Assembly (NCBI GenBank): GCA_903898475.1
Contig: CAIUFU010000078.1
Coordinates: forward strand, 1 to 14,764
Source of the DNA: an uncultured Alphaproteobacteria bacterium
Lineage (GTDB): Bacteria; Pseudomonadota; Alphaproteobacteria; Rickettsiales; UBA1997
DNA length: 14,764 nucleotides
Direction: 5' to 3'
A model generated the notes under the pieces. It did no database searches. It saw only the letters and a program-made list of their open reading frames with translations, and had not been told where the DNA came from. This document shows, piece by piece, positions 1 through 7,534 of this stretch. Numbering within the stretch: position 1 is the first letter of the stretch; each line of letters opens with the position of its first letter. Position numbers and translations under genes: made by a program.

Positions 1-569
1 TTGTTGGATTCATCTTCAAACCATTTGATTTTCCTCTCTTCCAAAAAGCTTTTTAATTGATCTTTTTCCAAATCTAAAAGTGGTCGCACCAGCTTGATTT
101 TCTTGAAGTCAGAGACTTCGGCAATTGTTGAAAGGCCGTCTAATCCCGAGCCGCGAAACAGGCGAATTAAAAAATTTTCCGCAGCGTCTCCCAAGTGATG
201 TCCGAGAAATAAAAACTTAATTTTGTTCTCAAGGCAAAAGTTGTAGAGCATCTCGTAGCGTGCCTCGCGCAAGCTTGCCTCAATGTTGCTTACCGGAATT
301 TCTTTGCGAGTAATTGTTAAAATTTGGTGTGAGATTTTTTCTTTTGCTAGAAGTTTGCCAAGCTTTGCAGCCTCGTTTGACGAGCCTTGGCGCATTTTGT
401 GATCGACAGTTACCGCCAGTAATTCAATTTTTTTCGCCAAACAAAACTCGTGCAAAAGCAATGTCAGTGCTAAAGAATCGGCTCCACCGGAAATGGCGAC
501 GGCGATTTTTTTTGGTGGTTTTTTTTCGAGAAAAACCTTTTCAATTTTTTTTGTAAAAATATTAATCAC
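1..569 (-). CDS. tilS: tRNA(Ile)-lysidine synthase TilS, 5' part (cut by window edge)
   Basis: TilS ligates lysine to C34 of the tRNA-Ile CAU anticodon in the cytoplasm, using ATP, so that the tRNA reads AUA. About 190 N-terminal residues are present; the C-terminal part lies outside the window. Seen: the N-type PP-loop SGGADS at residues 27-32, the strand-loop VDHKMRQGSSNEA, and the segment ENFLIRLFRGSGLDGLS that follows the second active-site motif. The usual HHxDDQxE motif reads HHLGDAAE here (residues 124-131), so one Asp and the Gln are replaced. I chose the GTG at 569 because AAGGA lies about 8 nt upstream, an in-frame stop lies just before it, and the ATG at 575-577 runs straight into TGA. 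Codons 6-22 hold three A8 tracts. The gene is divergent from the efflux operon. Family call secure; activity with the altered motif is uncertain. Confidence 0.9.
   Translation of the reverse strand, partial: MINIFTKKIEKVFLEKKPPKKIAVAISGGADSLALTLLLHEFCLAKKIELLAVTVDHKMRQGSSNEAAKLGKLLAKEKISHQILTITRKEIPVSNIEASLREARYEMLYNFCLENKIKFLFLGHHLGDAAENFLIRLFRGSGLDGLSTIAEVSDFKKIKLVRPLLDLEKDQLKSFLEERKIKWFEDESN
506..552 (-). repeat. Three A8 homopolymer tracts in the tilS 5' coding region
   Basis: Runs of eight T on the plus strand (A8 in the message) lie at 506-513, 519-526 and 545-552, encoding Lys-Lys pairs at residues 7-8, 16-17 and 20-21. Such tracts are known sites of polymerase slippage. Here they precede the P-loop, so any +/-1 slip would abolish the protein. 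Whether slippage happens cannot be told from one sequence. Confidence 0.7.
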
Positions 570-603
570 GCCTTCATTTCCTTGATTTCACTGACTTTTT
601 AAA
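570..603. promoter_or_regulatory. Short divergent gap between tilS and the efflux operon
   Basis: Only 34 bp separate the two divergent starts. The tilS ribosome-binding site (AAGGA on the minus strand) occupies part of it. There is no Shine-Dalgarno sequence before the ATG at 604, only A/T-rich sequence. At least one of the two promoters must overlap the coding start of the other gene. I cannot assign -35/-10 boxes with confidence. Confidence 0.4.
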
Positions 604-2052
604 ATGTTAAAAAACAAACTCGTTTTATTGCTGAGCTTGGCAATAATTTTTTGCAGCAAAGTTGCTTTTGCGCAAAATTCTAAAGCTCTTTTGCCCGAAG
701 AATATCTCTCGCAAGTTAGGGGACAAAGCTTGCCTTACTTGGCCTCAGAGCAAAGTATCGAAGCTTTTGAAAAACTTAAAGAAAAAGCAAAACTTGTTAC
801 CGCCTTCACTTTTTTTGCCAGCACGCAAAATGGTTTTACCGAACAAAATCAAGTGCTACAAATTTTTCGCTACACTTCTGTTTACAGCCGCAACAGCCAA
901 GTTGGAATTTCGCAAACTGCTGATTTTGGCTTAAGTACCAAGCTTTACTACTCGCTAAACCACACAACTTACAAAGGTTTAAATACTTCAAGCTTGGCAA
1001 ATCCAGCGCTGGCACAATCTAACTACCAAGGCACGCCAGTAATTGAGGTGATTTTGCCTTTGTGGCAAAATCGTTTTGGCTCTTCAACCAAGGCCACTAA
1101 GGATGCCGCTTATTTTTCTAGCGAATATCAAAAGCTTAATGCCAAAGCCTCTTCGGTTGCAACCGTGGTTGCGGCAGAACAAAGCTATTGGAATTTGGTT
1201 TCGACAAGACGTGTGGTTGAAATTCAAAAAAATGCGCTGCGCAGCGCCGAGCAAATTTTAAGTTATGTGACAAAAAAAGAAAAAATGAACTTAGGCGAAA
1301 AAGGTGATGTGCTGCAGGCTAAAGCGCTTTTAGAGTTGCGCAAACTTTCGCTCAAACAAGCCGAAAATGACGAAAAATTAGCGGCGCGCGATTTCAACAA
1401 AAATCGCTACATCGACTCAAATGAAGTGCCTGAAAAATTGGCGGCTTTTGATTTTGCTAAACTCAAAAACTTTCTCGTGCCAAAAATTAAAGAGCGCGAT
1501 CGTTTTGACGTAAAGGCCTCTGAAGCCAACATGAAAGCTACTGTGGCCAATGCAAGAATTGACGAAGAAAATAACAAACCATCTCTTAATGCTTTTGGTT
1601 CTTACTCGCAAAATCAAATTACCGCTGGCTTTAACGACGCAATTTCGGCAACGCCCGACAGGGTTGGTCGCTCGGCAACTGTAGGGTTAAAACTTTCAGT
1701 GCCACTAAATTTTGGCATGTCGTCTGACATTAGGCAGGGCGCGCGTCAAAGTGCATCTGCTGCCAAAATCACTTACCACCAAAAAGTTTTTGAGCAGGAA
1801 AATGATTGGCAAAATTTGGTGCAGAATTTGGAGATCTACAAAGAAAATTTAGGGCTCGCACAAGCGATTGAAGCGGCGCAAAAATCGAAATTAGAAAATG
1901 AGCGCAGAATGTTGAAAGAAGGGCGCACCACCACTTACCAAATTTTGCTTTTTGAGCAGGATTTTTTGAACTCAGAAATGACCACGATTCAATTGGCCTA
2001 CAAAATGGCGGCGTTAATGGCGCAGCAAAAATTGTACCAAAAGCACGAATAA
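604..2052 (+). CDS. TolC-family outer membrane efflux protein
   Basis: Outer membrane factor that forms a trimeric beta-barrel plus periplasmic alpha-helical tunnel, through which an RND pump exports substrates. Seen: a signal peptide of about 23 residues (Lys-rich start, LVLLLSLAIIFC core, AFA-Q cleavage site). Two OEP-type repeats follow, each opening with a strand-turn segment ending in a Pro and hydrophobics (VIEVILPLW near residue 150, GLKLSVPLNFG near 365). Each repeat then has long Ala/Gln/Glu/Lys-rich helices, and the protein ends in the usual heptad-like stretch EQDFLNSEMTTIQLAYKMA. The length of 482 aa is normal for the family. It lies 15 nt before the RND gene and surely forms an operon with it. 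No Shine-Dalgarno is visible; the start is set by the signal peptide. Substrate cannot be inferred. Confidence 0.88.
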   Translation: MLKNKLVLLLSLAIIFCSKVAFAQNSKALLPEEYLSQVRGQSLPYLASEQSIEAFEKLKEKAKLVTAFTFFASTQNGFTEQNQVLQIFRYTSVYSRNSQVGISQTADFGLSTKLYYSLNHTTYKGLNTSSLANPALAQSNYQGTPVIEVILPLWQNRFGSSTKATKDAAYFSSEYQKLNAKASSVATVVAAEQSYWNLVSTRRVVEIQKNALRSAEQILSYVTKKEKMNLGEKGDVLQAKALLELRKLSLKQAENDEKLAARDFNKNRYIDSNEVPEKLAAFDFAKLKNFLVPKIKERDRFDVKASEANMKATVANARIDEENNKPSLNAFGSYSQNQITAGFNDAISATPDRVGRSATVGLKLSVPLNFGMSSDIRQGARQSASAAKITYHQKVFEQENDWQNLVQNLEIYKENLGLAQAIEAAQKSKLENERRMLKEGRTTTYQILLFEQDFLNSEMTTIQLAYKMAALMAQQKLYQKHE

Positions 2053-2067
2053 TTTTTTTTACAAAAC

Positions 2068-5000
2068 ATGAACATTACCGACATCTCAATTAAGCGCCCA
2101 GCCTTTATTACCAGTGTGATGATTGTGATCATTACCGTTGGGATCATCTGTTTTAAAAAGATGAATGTTGATCTTTTTCCAAACATTGACGTGCCGGTAA
2201 TTTTTGTCTCTACCACTTACACGGGCGCAGCACCTTCTGAAATTGAAGCTTTGGTGACCAAGATTTTGGAAGAAGAGGTTAGCACAATTTCGGGCGTAAA
2301 ACAGGTGACATCGCGCAGCTTAAAAGACACCAGCCAAGTGATTGTTAACCTTTACCAAGGCACCGACATTAAATATGCCGAGCAGCAGGTGCGTGACAAA
2401 ATTAACCAAGCAAAATCAAAGCTTCCTGAAGACATTAAAGAGCCAGTAATTCGCCGCATTGATCCCTCAGATCAGCCGGTAATGACCGTGGCACTTAGCG
2501 CCGATTTGCCCGAAGCTGAACTTTTTGATTTGGCTGATCAGTTTGTCAGCCCTCGTCTAGAGCAGGCGAGCAACGTTGGCATGGTTGAAATTTTGGGTGC
2601 ACGTAAAAGAGAAATTCAAATTTTGCTTGATCAAAAACTGCTGAAAAGTCGCGAATTTTCGCTGTCGCAAGTGCGCAAGCAGCTTGCCGTTTCAGGCGAA
2701 AATGTGCCAATTGGCAAAAACGATGCCGCCGACAAAGAGTTGGTTTTTAGAAGTGCTAGCGAGTTCAACGACATCAAGCAAATTGATGACCTGATTGTTA
2801 ATTTTTATTCTAACGAAGCGCCAACAAGAATTTCAGATTTGGGCAAAGTTTTTGATGGGCTGCAAGATGAAAAATCGCGTGCGTTTGTTGATGGCAAAAA
2901 GTCGCTTTTTATCGATATTTATCGCCAGTCTGATTCTAACATCATTGCGGTTGCGGATGGCGTAAACAAGCAAATCGCCAAGATGCAAAAAGACTTGGCG
3001 CAAATGAAAGGCGCGCCGCAAATTAAAGAGGTAAAAAACGCCAGTAAATACATCAGAAACAATGTTCGCGACGTTTATGAAACCATCATCATCGCCATTA
3101 TTTTAACCATTGGCACGGTGTTTTGTTTTCTTGGCAATGTTAGAGCCACGCTGATTACGGCAATCGCTCTGCCAATTTCTTTGATGGGTGCATTTATTTC
3201 GATGTATGCGCTGGGCTTTTCAATCAACCTAATTTCGTTGCTGGCTTTAAGCCTTGCGGTTGGCCTGTTGGTGGATGACGCCATCGTGGTGGTGGAAAAT
3301 ATTTACCGCAAAATTGAAGAAGGCATTGAGCCTAAAAAAGCTGCGGCTGATGCGACGCGAGAAATTATCATGGCAGTGGTTGCAATCACGCTGGTTGTGG
3401 TTGCGGTGTTTGTGCCCATTTCATTTATGAAGGGAATTGTCGGGCAATATTTAAAGCAATTTGGTCTAACAATTGCCTTTTCGATGTTGGTGAGTTTGTT
3501 GGTTGCGGTGTCGATTATTCCGGCACTTTGCGCTTATTTGGCGGGTAATAAAGTTAAGAAATTATCAGAAGAGGCAGGAGATTCTGCGGTAAAAAGATTC
3601 TTAAGAAAATTTGAAAACTTTCAAAAATTTTTAGAAAAAAAATACGAAAAAATTCTCACTTTTTCGATCGAAAATCCGAAAAGAATTTTGCTAATTACTG
3701 GTGCAATTTTGGTTTTGAGTGTGGTTGCTTTTCGCTTCGTGCCAAAAACTTTTATCGCCGAAAGTAACAATGGCGAACTTTCGGTTTCGCTAGAGTTGGC
3801 GCCAGATTCAAGTTTGGGTGCCACCAACGATGTTGCGCGCAAAGTTGATGAAATTATTCGCGCAAATTCTGAAGTTGAGTTGTCAGCAATGTCGGTTGGA
3901 AGTGGCTCTTCGCAGTCAAATAAATCAAGTCTTTACGTGCGCTTAAAACCCGGAAAAGTGCGCAAAATTTCGACCACCGAATTTAAAGAAAAACTGCGCC
4001 AGCAACTCAAAGAGTTTAGCTTTGCTCACCCAATCGTGAAAGACTACGACCCCAGCAGCAACGGTGGCAAGGGGCAGCCTTTCAGCCTAACTTTAATTTC
4101 AAGCGACCAAAAACTTTTGGAAGATTACTCTGAAAAAATTTACCAGAAACTCCAGCTCGACCCGCGCTTGAAAGATGTTGATAGTAGCAACAAAGATACG
4201 CGCGGCGAGTTTCGTGTGCGAATGAAAGAACAAGCGGCGAGAACCTATGGCATCAACAGCCAAGTGGTTGGAAACGAGTTGCGAGGATATGTTGAAGGCT
4301 ACATCGCAACCAAATTTCGTGAAAAAGGTTTAGAATATGACGTGCGTTTGCGCCTACAGCCCGAACAACGAAACTTGCGTGAAAATTTCTCAAAACTCTA
4401 CGTGCCCAATGTTAACGGGCGCTTGATCAAATTGTCGGACGTTGCCGAAAGCTCAGAAGGCCAAGAAGCCGCAACCATTAACCGCCAAGATCATGGACGC
4501 TACATCAACATTGGCGCCAACTTAGCCAAAGGTGTGGGCTTGGGCGACGTGATGGCGGACGTAATTTTAATTCTGGAGCAAGGCGAGTTAAAGCTGCCAA
4601 GCGACATTCGCTACACCTTCGGCGGCGACTCAGAAAACATGCAAGACATGCAAAGCTCAATGGGCTTTGCTCTAATGATTGCGGTGCTTTTCATCTATTT
4701 AATTTTGACCAGTCTTTACGAATCTTTCATCACGCCATTCACAATTTTGCTGGCCTTACCTTTGGCTTTGTGCGGCGCGGCGTTTGCTTTGTTTGTCACA
4801 GGTGAGTCGGTAAATATTTTCACCATGCTTGGAATTTTCATGCTAATTGGCGTGTCGGGTAAAAACTCAATTCTACTAATCGACTTCACCAACCATTTGA
4901 TGGAACAAGGCAAATCAAGGCGCGACGCTTTAATTGAAGCGGGTCGCGTGAGACTACGCCCAATTTTAATGACCTCTTTCGCATTAATCGCTGGAACATT

Positions 5001-5178
5001 GCCAGTTGCCATCGGCCTAAGCGAAAGCTCATCACAACGCACCGCGATGGGCGTTGCCATCATTGGCGGTTTGATCTCTTCAACGGCTTTGACGCTAGTT
5101 GTGGTGCCAGCGGTGTTTAGCTACATCGACCGCTTCAGAATTTGGATTAAGTCGAAAGCTTCAAAAGCGATTGAGTAA
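2068..5178 (+). CDS. RND efflux pump inner membrane subunit (AcrB/HAE1 type)
   Basis: Proton-driven antiporter of the inner membrane that moves lipophilic substrates from periplasm or outer leaflet into the outer membrane channel. Seen: 12 membrane segments in the RND layout (about 14-29; 336-357, 360-380, 386-408, 434-455, 463-490; 539-557; 864-882, 886-910, 916-938, 965-983, 993-1017), with two large periplasmic loops between TM1-2 and TM7-8. The proton relay is intact: Asp403-Asp404 in GLLVDDAIVVVENIY (TM4) and Lys932 in GVSGKNSILLIDF (TM10), followed by RLRPILMTSFALI. The 1036-aa length is typical of HAE1, and the N-terminus NITDISIKRPAFI fits the family, which fixes the start. The start is preceded by T8 and ACAAAAC with no Shine-Dalgarno, so translation may be coupled to the gene upstream. 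No adaptor (MFP) gene adjoins it. The two Asp argue for a drug-type rather than heavy-metal (CusA) pump; substrate unknown. Confidence 0.93.
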   Translation: MNITDISIKRPAFITSVMIVIITVGIICFKKMNVDLFPNIDVPVIFVSTTYTGAAPSEIEALVTKILEEEVSTISGVKQVTSRSLKDTSQVIVNLYQGTDIKYAEQQVRDKINQAKSKLPEDIKEPVIRRIDPSDQPVMTVALSADLPEAELFDLADQFVSPRLEQASNVGMVEILGARKREIQILLDQKLLKSREFSLSQVRKQLAVSGENVPIGKNDAADKELVFRSASEFNDIKQIDDLIVNFYSNEAPTRISDLGKVFDGLQDEKSRAFVDGKKSLFIDIYRQSDSNIIAVADGVNKQIAKMQKDLAQMKGAPQIKEVKNASKYIRNNVRDVYETIIIAIILTIGTVFCFLGNVRATLITAIALPISLMGAFISMYALGFSINLISLLALSLAVGLLVDDAIVVVENIYRKIEEGIEPKKAAADATREIIMAVVAITLVVVAVFVPISFMKGIVGQYLKQFGLTIAFSMLVSLLVAVSIIPALCAYLAGNKVKKLSEEAGDSAVKRFLRKFENFQKFLEKKYEKILTFSIENPKRILLITGAILVLSVVAFRFVPKTFIAESNNGELSVSLELAPDSSLGATNDVARKVDEIIRANSEVELSAMSVGSGSSQSNKSSLYVRLKPGKVRKISTTEFKEKLRQQLKEFSFAHPIVKDYDPSSNGGKGQPFSLTLISSDQKLLEDYSEKIYQKLQLDPRLKDVDSSNKDTRGEFRVRMKEQAARTYGINSQVVGNELRGYVEGYIATKFREKGLEYDVRLRLQPEQRNLRENFSKLYVPNVNGRLIKLSDVAESSEGQEAATINRQDHGRYINIGANLAKGVGLGDVMADVILILEQGELKLPSDIRYTFGGDSENMQDMQSSMGFALMIAVLFIYLILTSLYESFITPFTILLALPLALCGAAFALFVTGESVNIFTMLGIFMLIGVSGKNSILLIDFTNHLMEQGKSRRDALIEAGRVRLRPILMTSFALIAGTLPVAIGLSESSSQRTAMGVAIIGGLISSTALTLVVVPAVFSYIDRFRIWIKSKASKAIE

Positions 5179-5192
5179 TTTGCATGAACATG

Positions 5193-5217
5193 AGGACGGG
5201 GTTACAAACCCCGTCCT
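5193..5217. repeat. Perfect 11-bp hairpin (GGACGGGGTT type)
   Basis: The arms 5193-5203 and 5207-5217 (AGGACGGGGTT / AACCCCGTCCT) pair perfectly around a 3-nt ACA loop. The stem is GC-rich and sits 14 bp after the RND stop codon, but no T-run follows on either strand. It is therefore not a textbook intrinsic terminator. It could still stop or stabilise the 3' end of the efflux mRNA. Confidence 0.75.
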
Positions 5218-5241
5218 GCGAGGGGAAATTAATATCTCGTA

Positions 5242-5312
5242 GTCATGCTGAGCCTGTCGAAGCATGATTCAAGCCCGTGCCCAGAATCATGCTTCGACAG
5301 GCTCAGCATGAC
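5242..5312. repeat. Perfect 29-bp inverted repeat, dispersed-palindrome type
   Basis: The arm 5242-5270 is exactly complementary to 5284-5312, around a 13-nt loop. The core is CTGAGCCTGTCGAAGCATGA. Palindromic units with this core are, to my knowledge, common dispersed intergenic repeats in several bacterial groups, so this is probably one copy of a repeat family rather than a gene-specific signal. In RNA it would form a very stable hairpin in either direction and could act as a two-way 3'-end barrier between the convergent genes. Confidence 0.8.
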
Positions 5313-5429
5313 ATCGATTTCTATTTAATAGATTAGAAAAATTCTTAGCTGGACAGTAGTGGTTAGAGACCCATGCCCGCAACGGGGCGCATCTTAAACG
5401 AGAATGTTTTGTAACCCAGATTCGCTCAA

Positions 5430-6017
5430 TCACTGTCCATGAAAGGGCAACAAAAGAAACTTACCTACCAGAACCGCCACATCAGCAACTAGAGCGAAGG
5501 GAGTTAGAATGATGTCAGTAGTTCTTTGAGCGGGAGTTGCAGCGTAATGGATTGAAACGGCGTAGGTTCTATCTAGCGGAGGCGTAACTCCTTCCAGCGC
5601 TTGCGGCGGCAAAAAGCGCGATCCGCTTACCGTAATTGTTTTGGATAATGGATCGCCATTATTGCTGGTGTAGCCTGATGCCAGCAGTAGCATTTTTTGA
5701 TCGGGGCGAATGTTGTCAGAGAAGCTTTCAAAAGTTATGTGGCCTGAAACTTGATCTTGCAGATCGACTTGGAGGAGAGTTTTTTTTACGTCAATAAAAA
5801 GCAAATGGCTGTCGCGCCACATGAATAAATCTTTTAGCAATCCGGAATTATCAGTAAAAACATAGTGATACCTATCGCCGATCAGCGCGATGCGATCTCC
5901 TTTAGGACTAACAGAAAAATTGCTGAAAGTTTCGTCGTAAGTTTTGTCCCACAGCTTCATCGTCATGCAAGAAACTTGAGACAAAAGCAGGGCAATGAGG
6001 AGAAGTTTTTTAGCCAT
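5430..6017 (-). CDS. Small lipoprotein-like exported protein, function unknown
   Basis: A 195-aa protein I do not recognise. Seen: N-terminus MAKKLLLIALLLSQVSC, a short signal peptide with Cys17 preceded by Ser. The -3 residue is Gln rather than Leu, so the lipobox is imperfect and lipidation is likely but not certain. The body is mixed alpha/beta-like and soluble. The C-terminus is a hydrophobic stretch, ILTPFALVADVAVLVGKFLL, ending in LPFHGQ. The Asp/Pro spacing there loosely recalls the ends of YceK/YidQ-type lipoproteins, which is weak evidence. I chose the ATG at 6017 over the upstream in-frame GTG at 6044 because it starts directly with the signal peptide and has GGTGG just upstream. 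It converges on the RND gene and lies 85 bp downstream of the 207-aa gene on the same strand. Confidence 0.6.
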   Translation of the reverse strand: MAKKLLLIALLLSQVSCMTMKLWDKTYDETFSNFSVSPKGDRIALIGDRYHYVFTDNSGLLKDLFMWRDSHLLFIDVKKTLLQVDLQDQVSGHITFESFSDNIRPDQKMLLLASGYTSNNGDPLSKTITVSGSRFLPPQALEGVTPPLDRTYAVSIHYAATPAQRTTDIILTPFALVADVAVLVGKFLLLPFHGQ

Positions 6018-6041
6018 AAATCCACCAATTTGAGGTTGGAG

Positions 6042-6056
6042 CACAATTTAATTGTG
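6042..6056. promoter_or_regulatory. Operator-like palindrome upstream of the lipoprotein-like gene
   Basis: CACAATT-T-AATTGTG is a perfect 7-bp dyad around one base. It lies about 25 bp upstream of the chosen ATG (6017) and overlaps the rejected GTG start. It has the size and AT-rich symmetry of a dimeric regulator site, but one 15-bp match in an AT-rich genome may be chance. No regulator gene adjoins it. Confidence 0.25.
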
Positions 6057-6102
6057 ACTGTATCAAGGCGGCATACCAACATCAATGCTTTCCTCAAAGA
6101 CA

Positions 6103-6726
6103 TCAAAAAATAAGGAACTGCAGGTCGGGTTTTGCAACTCCGTCAGCCACGAAGTGCGCGAAACGCACCGAGGTCAGATTGGTTTTATCCTTGCCAATTC
6201 TTTCGAGGAGTTGGGCAAAATTATTAGTTAATAATGATGTTCCTGATTTGGCGCCCTTATTTTCTGCGATGGGTTTGGGATTATGACTGGCCGATTTTCT
6301 TTCAGCTGAGGAGCTGGATCTTTCGGCAGTGATAAAATCGAGTGGGGTAACTTTTTCTTCTGGGATGGGTGCGAGGGTGGGAGATCTGCCGTTTAAAAAA
6401 TTTGTTATTTCTTCGCGAACCGCTGCTTGAAGTCGAGGTTCTATTTCGGTGAAGTTAATGCTGTTTAAGAGGCCCGCAACACTAGCGCGATCTTCGCTGG
6501 TGATGCTGGGTAGTTTTTCGAGAATATTTCCCAAATCCTCTACCGCCTCAAAGCTATCGTCGCCGCCAATGCATACCATGTTTTCACCATGAGTTAGGCT
6601 GTACATCACATCATTTGCCAGAAAGCTGGAAACTTTAAGTTTTGTAAACCTTGCTTCTAAAGCGTTTTGAAGTTTTTTCAGAGCATCTTTTTTGCTCGTT
6701 CCCAATTGCGGTAAGTTTCGACTCAT
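6103..6726 (-). CDS. Hypothetical protein downstream of dapB
   Basis: A 207-aa soluble protein that I do not recognise. It has no signal peptide and no membrane segment. Residues about 10-112 look helical (KKDALKKLQNALEARF..., then EEITNFL). A Pro/Ser/Lys-rich and probably disordered linker covers about 113-160, and a short C-terminal part ends in the hydrophobic QFLIF. The start ATG lies 13 nt after the dapB stop on the same strand, so the two are probably one transcript, yet nothing in the sequence links it to lysine synthesis. The AAGAAA before the start is a poor ribosome site. The open frame over more than 600 bp, with no better frame opposite, supports a real gene. Confidence 0.6.
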   Translation of the reverse strand: MSRNLPQLGTSKKDALKKLQNALEARFTKLKVSSFLANDVMYSLTHGENMVCIGGDDSFEAVEDLGNILEKLPSITSEDRASVAGLLNSINFTEIEPRLQAAVREEITNFLNGRSPTLAPIPEEKVTPLDFITAERSSSSAERKSASHNPKPIAENKGAKSGTSLLTNNFAQLLERIGKDKTNLTSVRFAHFVADGVAKPDLQFLIF

Positions 6727-6739
6727 TTTCTTGATAAAT

Positions 6740-7534
6740 TTAGTTTAGCACGTCACGCATGCTGTAAAATCCTGGGTTTTTAGCACTGCCCCAAATTGCG
6801 GCGCGGATGGCACCTTTGGCGAAAATATCGCGATTTGAGGCTTTGTGGGTTAGTTCAATTCTTTCGCCATCTCCGGCGAAAATTACGCTGTGATCACCGA
6901 TGACATCTCCGCCGCGCAAAGTGGCAAAACCGATTTCGCCTTTTTGGCGAGCAGCTTCTTTGCCAACTCGAGCCATTACGGCAGATTTTTGTAAGTCAAT
7001 TCCGCGGCCTTGTGCAACTGCAGCACCCAAAGATAGCGCGGTGCCGGAAGGTGCATCAACTTTGTTTTTGTGGTGCATTTCAACAATTTCAACATCGAAA
7101 TCATCATGTAAAATTTGTCCGACTTTCTCAGCCAAGTTCATTAGCAAGTTAACGCCAAGTGACATGTTGGAAGACCAGACGATGACGGTGCTGTTTGCGT
7201 AAGAGGCGAATTTTTGTTTTTCGTGTTCAGAAAATCCTGTGGTGCCACAGATTAAAACCTTTTTATTTTCAGCGCATTTCTCTGCCATTTCTAAGCTGAG
7301 AGATGGTGAAGAAAAATCGATAATTGCGTCGCAGCTTTTGATGAATTGATCGGTGTCAGAAGTCATTTTGGCGCCGCTTTTTTCAAAGCCTAAAAATTCT
7401 CCTAAATCGCTGCCTTCAAGGCCGCCGCCACTGCGCACTAAAGCTGAAGAAAGTTCGACCAATTCGTCTTGCAAAACAAGACTGGCAATAGTTCGGCCCA
7501 TGCGACCGGTAATTCCTGTGACGCCTATTTTCAT
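6740..7534 (-). CDS. dapB: 4-hydroxy-tetrahydrodipicolinate reductase
   Basis: DapB reduces 4-hydroxy-tetrahydrodipicolinate with NAD(P)H to tetrahydrodipicolinate in the diaminopimelate/lysine pathway, feeding peptidoglycan and protein synthesis. Seen: a Rossmann N-terminus with GVTGITGRMG (GxxGxxG at residues 7-13), IIDFSSP (about 71-77), CGTTGF (96-101), the substrate and catalytic motif EMHHKNKVDAPSGTA (residues 152-166, with His154-His155 and Lys158), and the C-terminal SNRDIFAKGAIRAAIWG. The 264-aa length is typical. The start is set by the Rossmann strand; no Shine-Dalgarno precedes it. It is divergent from gyrA and leads a probable two-gene transcript with the 207-aa gene. Its presence implies that the organism makes its own diaminopimelate. 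Confidence 0.96.
   Translation of the reverse strand: MKIGVTGITGRMGRTIASLVLQDELVELSSALVRSGGGLEGSDLGEFLGFEKSGAKMTSDTDQFIKSCDAIIDFSSPSLSLEMAEKCAENKKVLICGTTGFSEHEKQKFASYANSTVIVWSSNMSLGVNLLMNLAEKVGQILHDDFDVEIVEMHHKNKVDAPSGTALSLGAAVAQGRGIDLQKSAVMARVGKEAARQKGEIGFATLRGGDVIGDHSVIFAGDGERIELTHKASNRDIFAKGAIRAAIWGSAKNPGFYSMRDVLN

Larger units (their letters stand above)
5179..5429. other. Convergent intergenic region with two hairpins
   Basis: This 251-bp gap lies between the converging RND and lipoprotein-like genes. Its first 135 bp hold two perfect inverted repeats, listed separately. The remainder (about 5313-5429) shows no gene, RNA or convincing terminator that I can support. Confidence 0.6.

Noticed and set aside
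314..556. Plus-strand open frame opposite the tilS start
   Set aside because: It is the complement of a clear TilS N-terminus with the P-loop; its peptide is a low-complexity reading of the A/T tracts.
4716..5063. 115-aa minus-strand frame within the RND gene
   Set aside because: It lies wholly opposite conserved RND membrane segments TM9-TM12 and has no independent features.
5193..5217. Classical rho-independent terminator for the RND gene
   Set aside because: Perfect stem but no T-run on either strand; kept as a hairpin only.
5193..5312. CRISPR array
   Set aside because: Two unlike palindromes, no regularly spaced direct repeats; none found elsewhere in the window.
6018..6044. Longer version of the lipoprotein-like protein from GTG 6044
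   Set aside because: It would put nine residues before a typical signal peptide, and the GTG falls inside a dyad; ATG 6017 has a better ribosome site.
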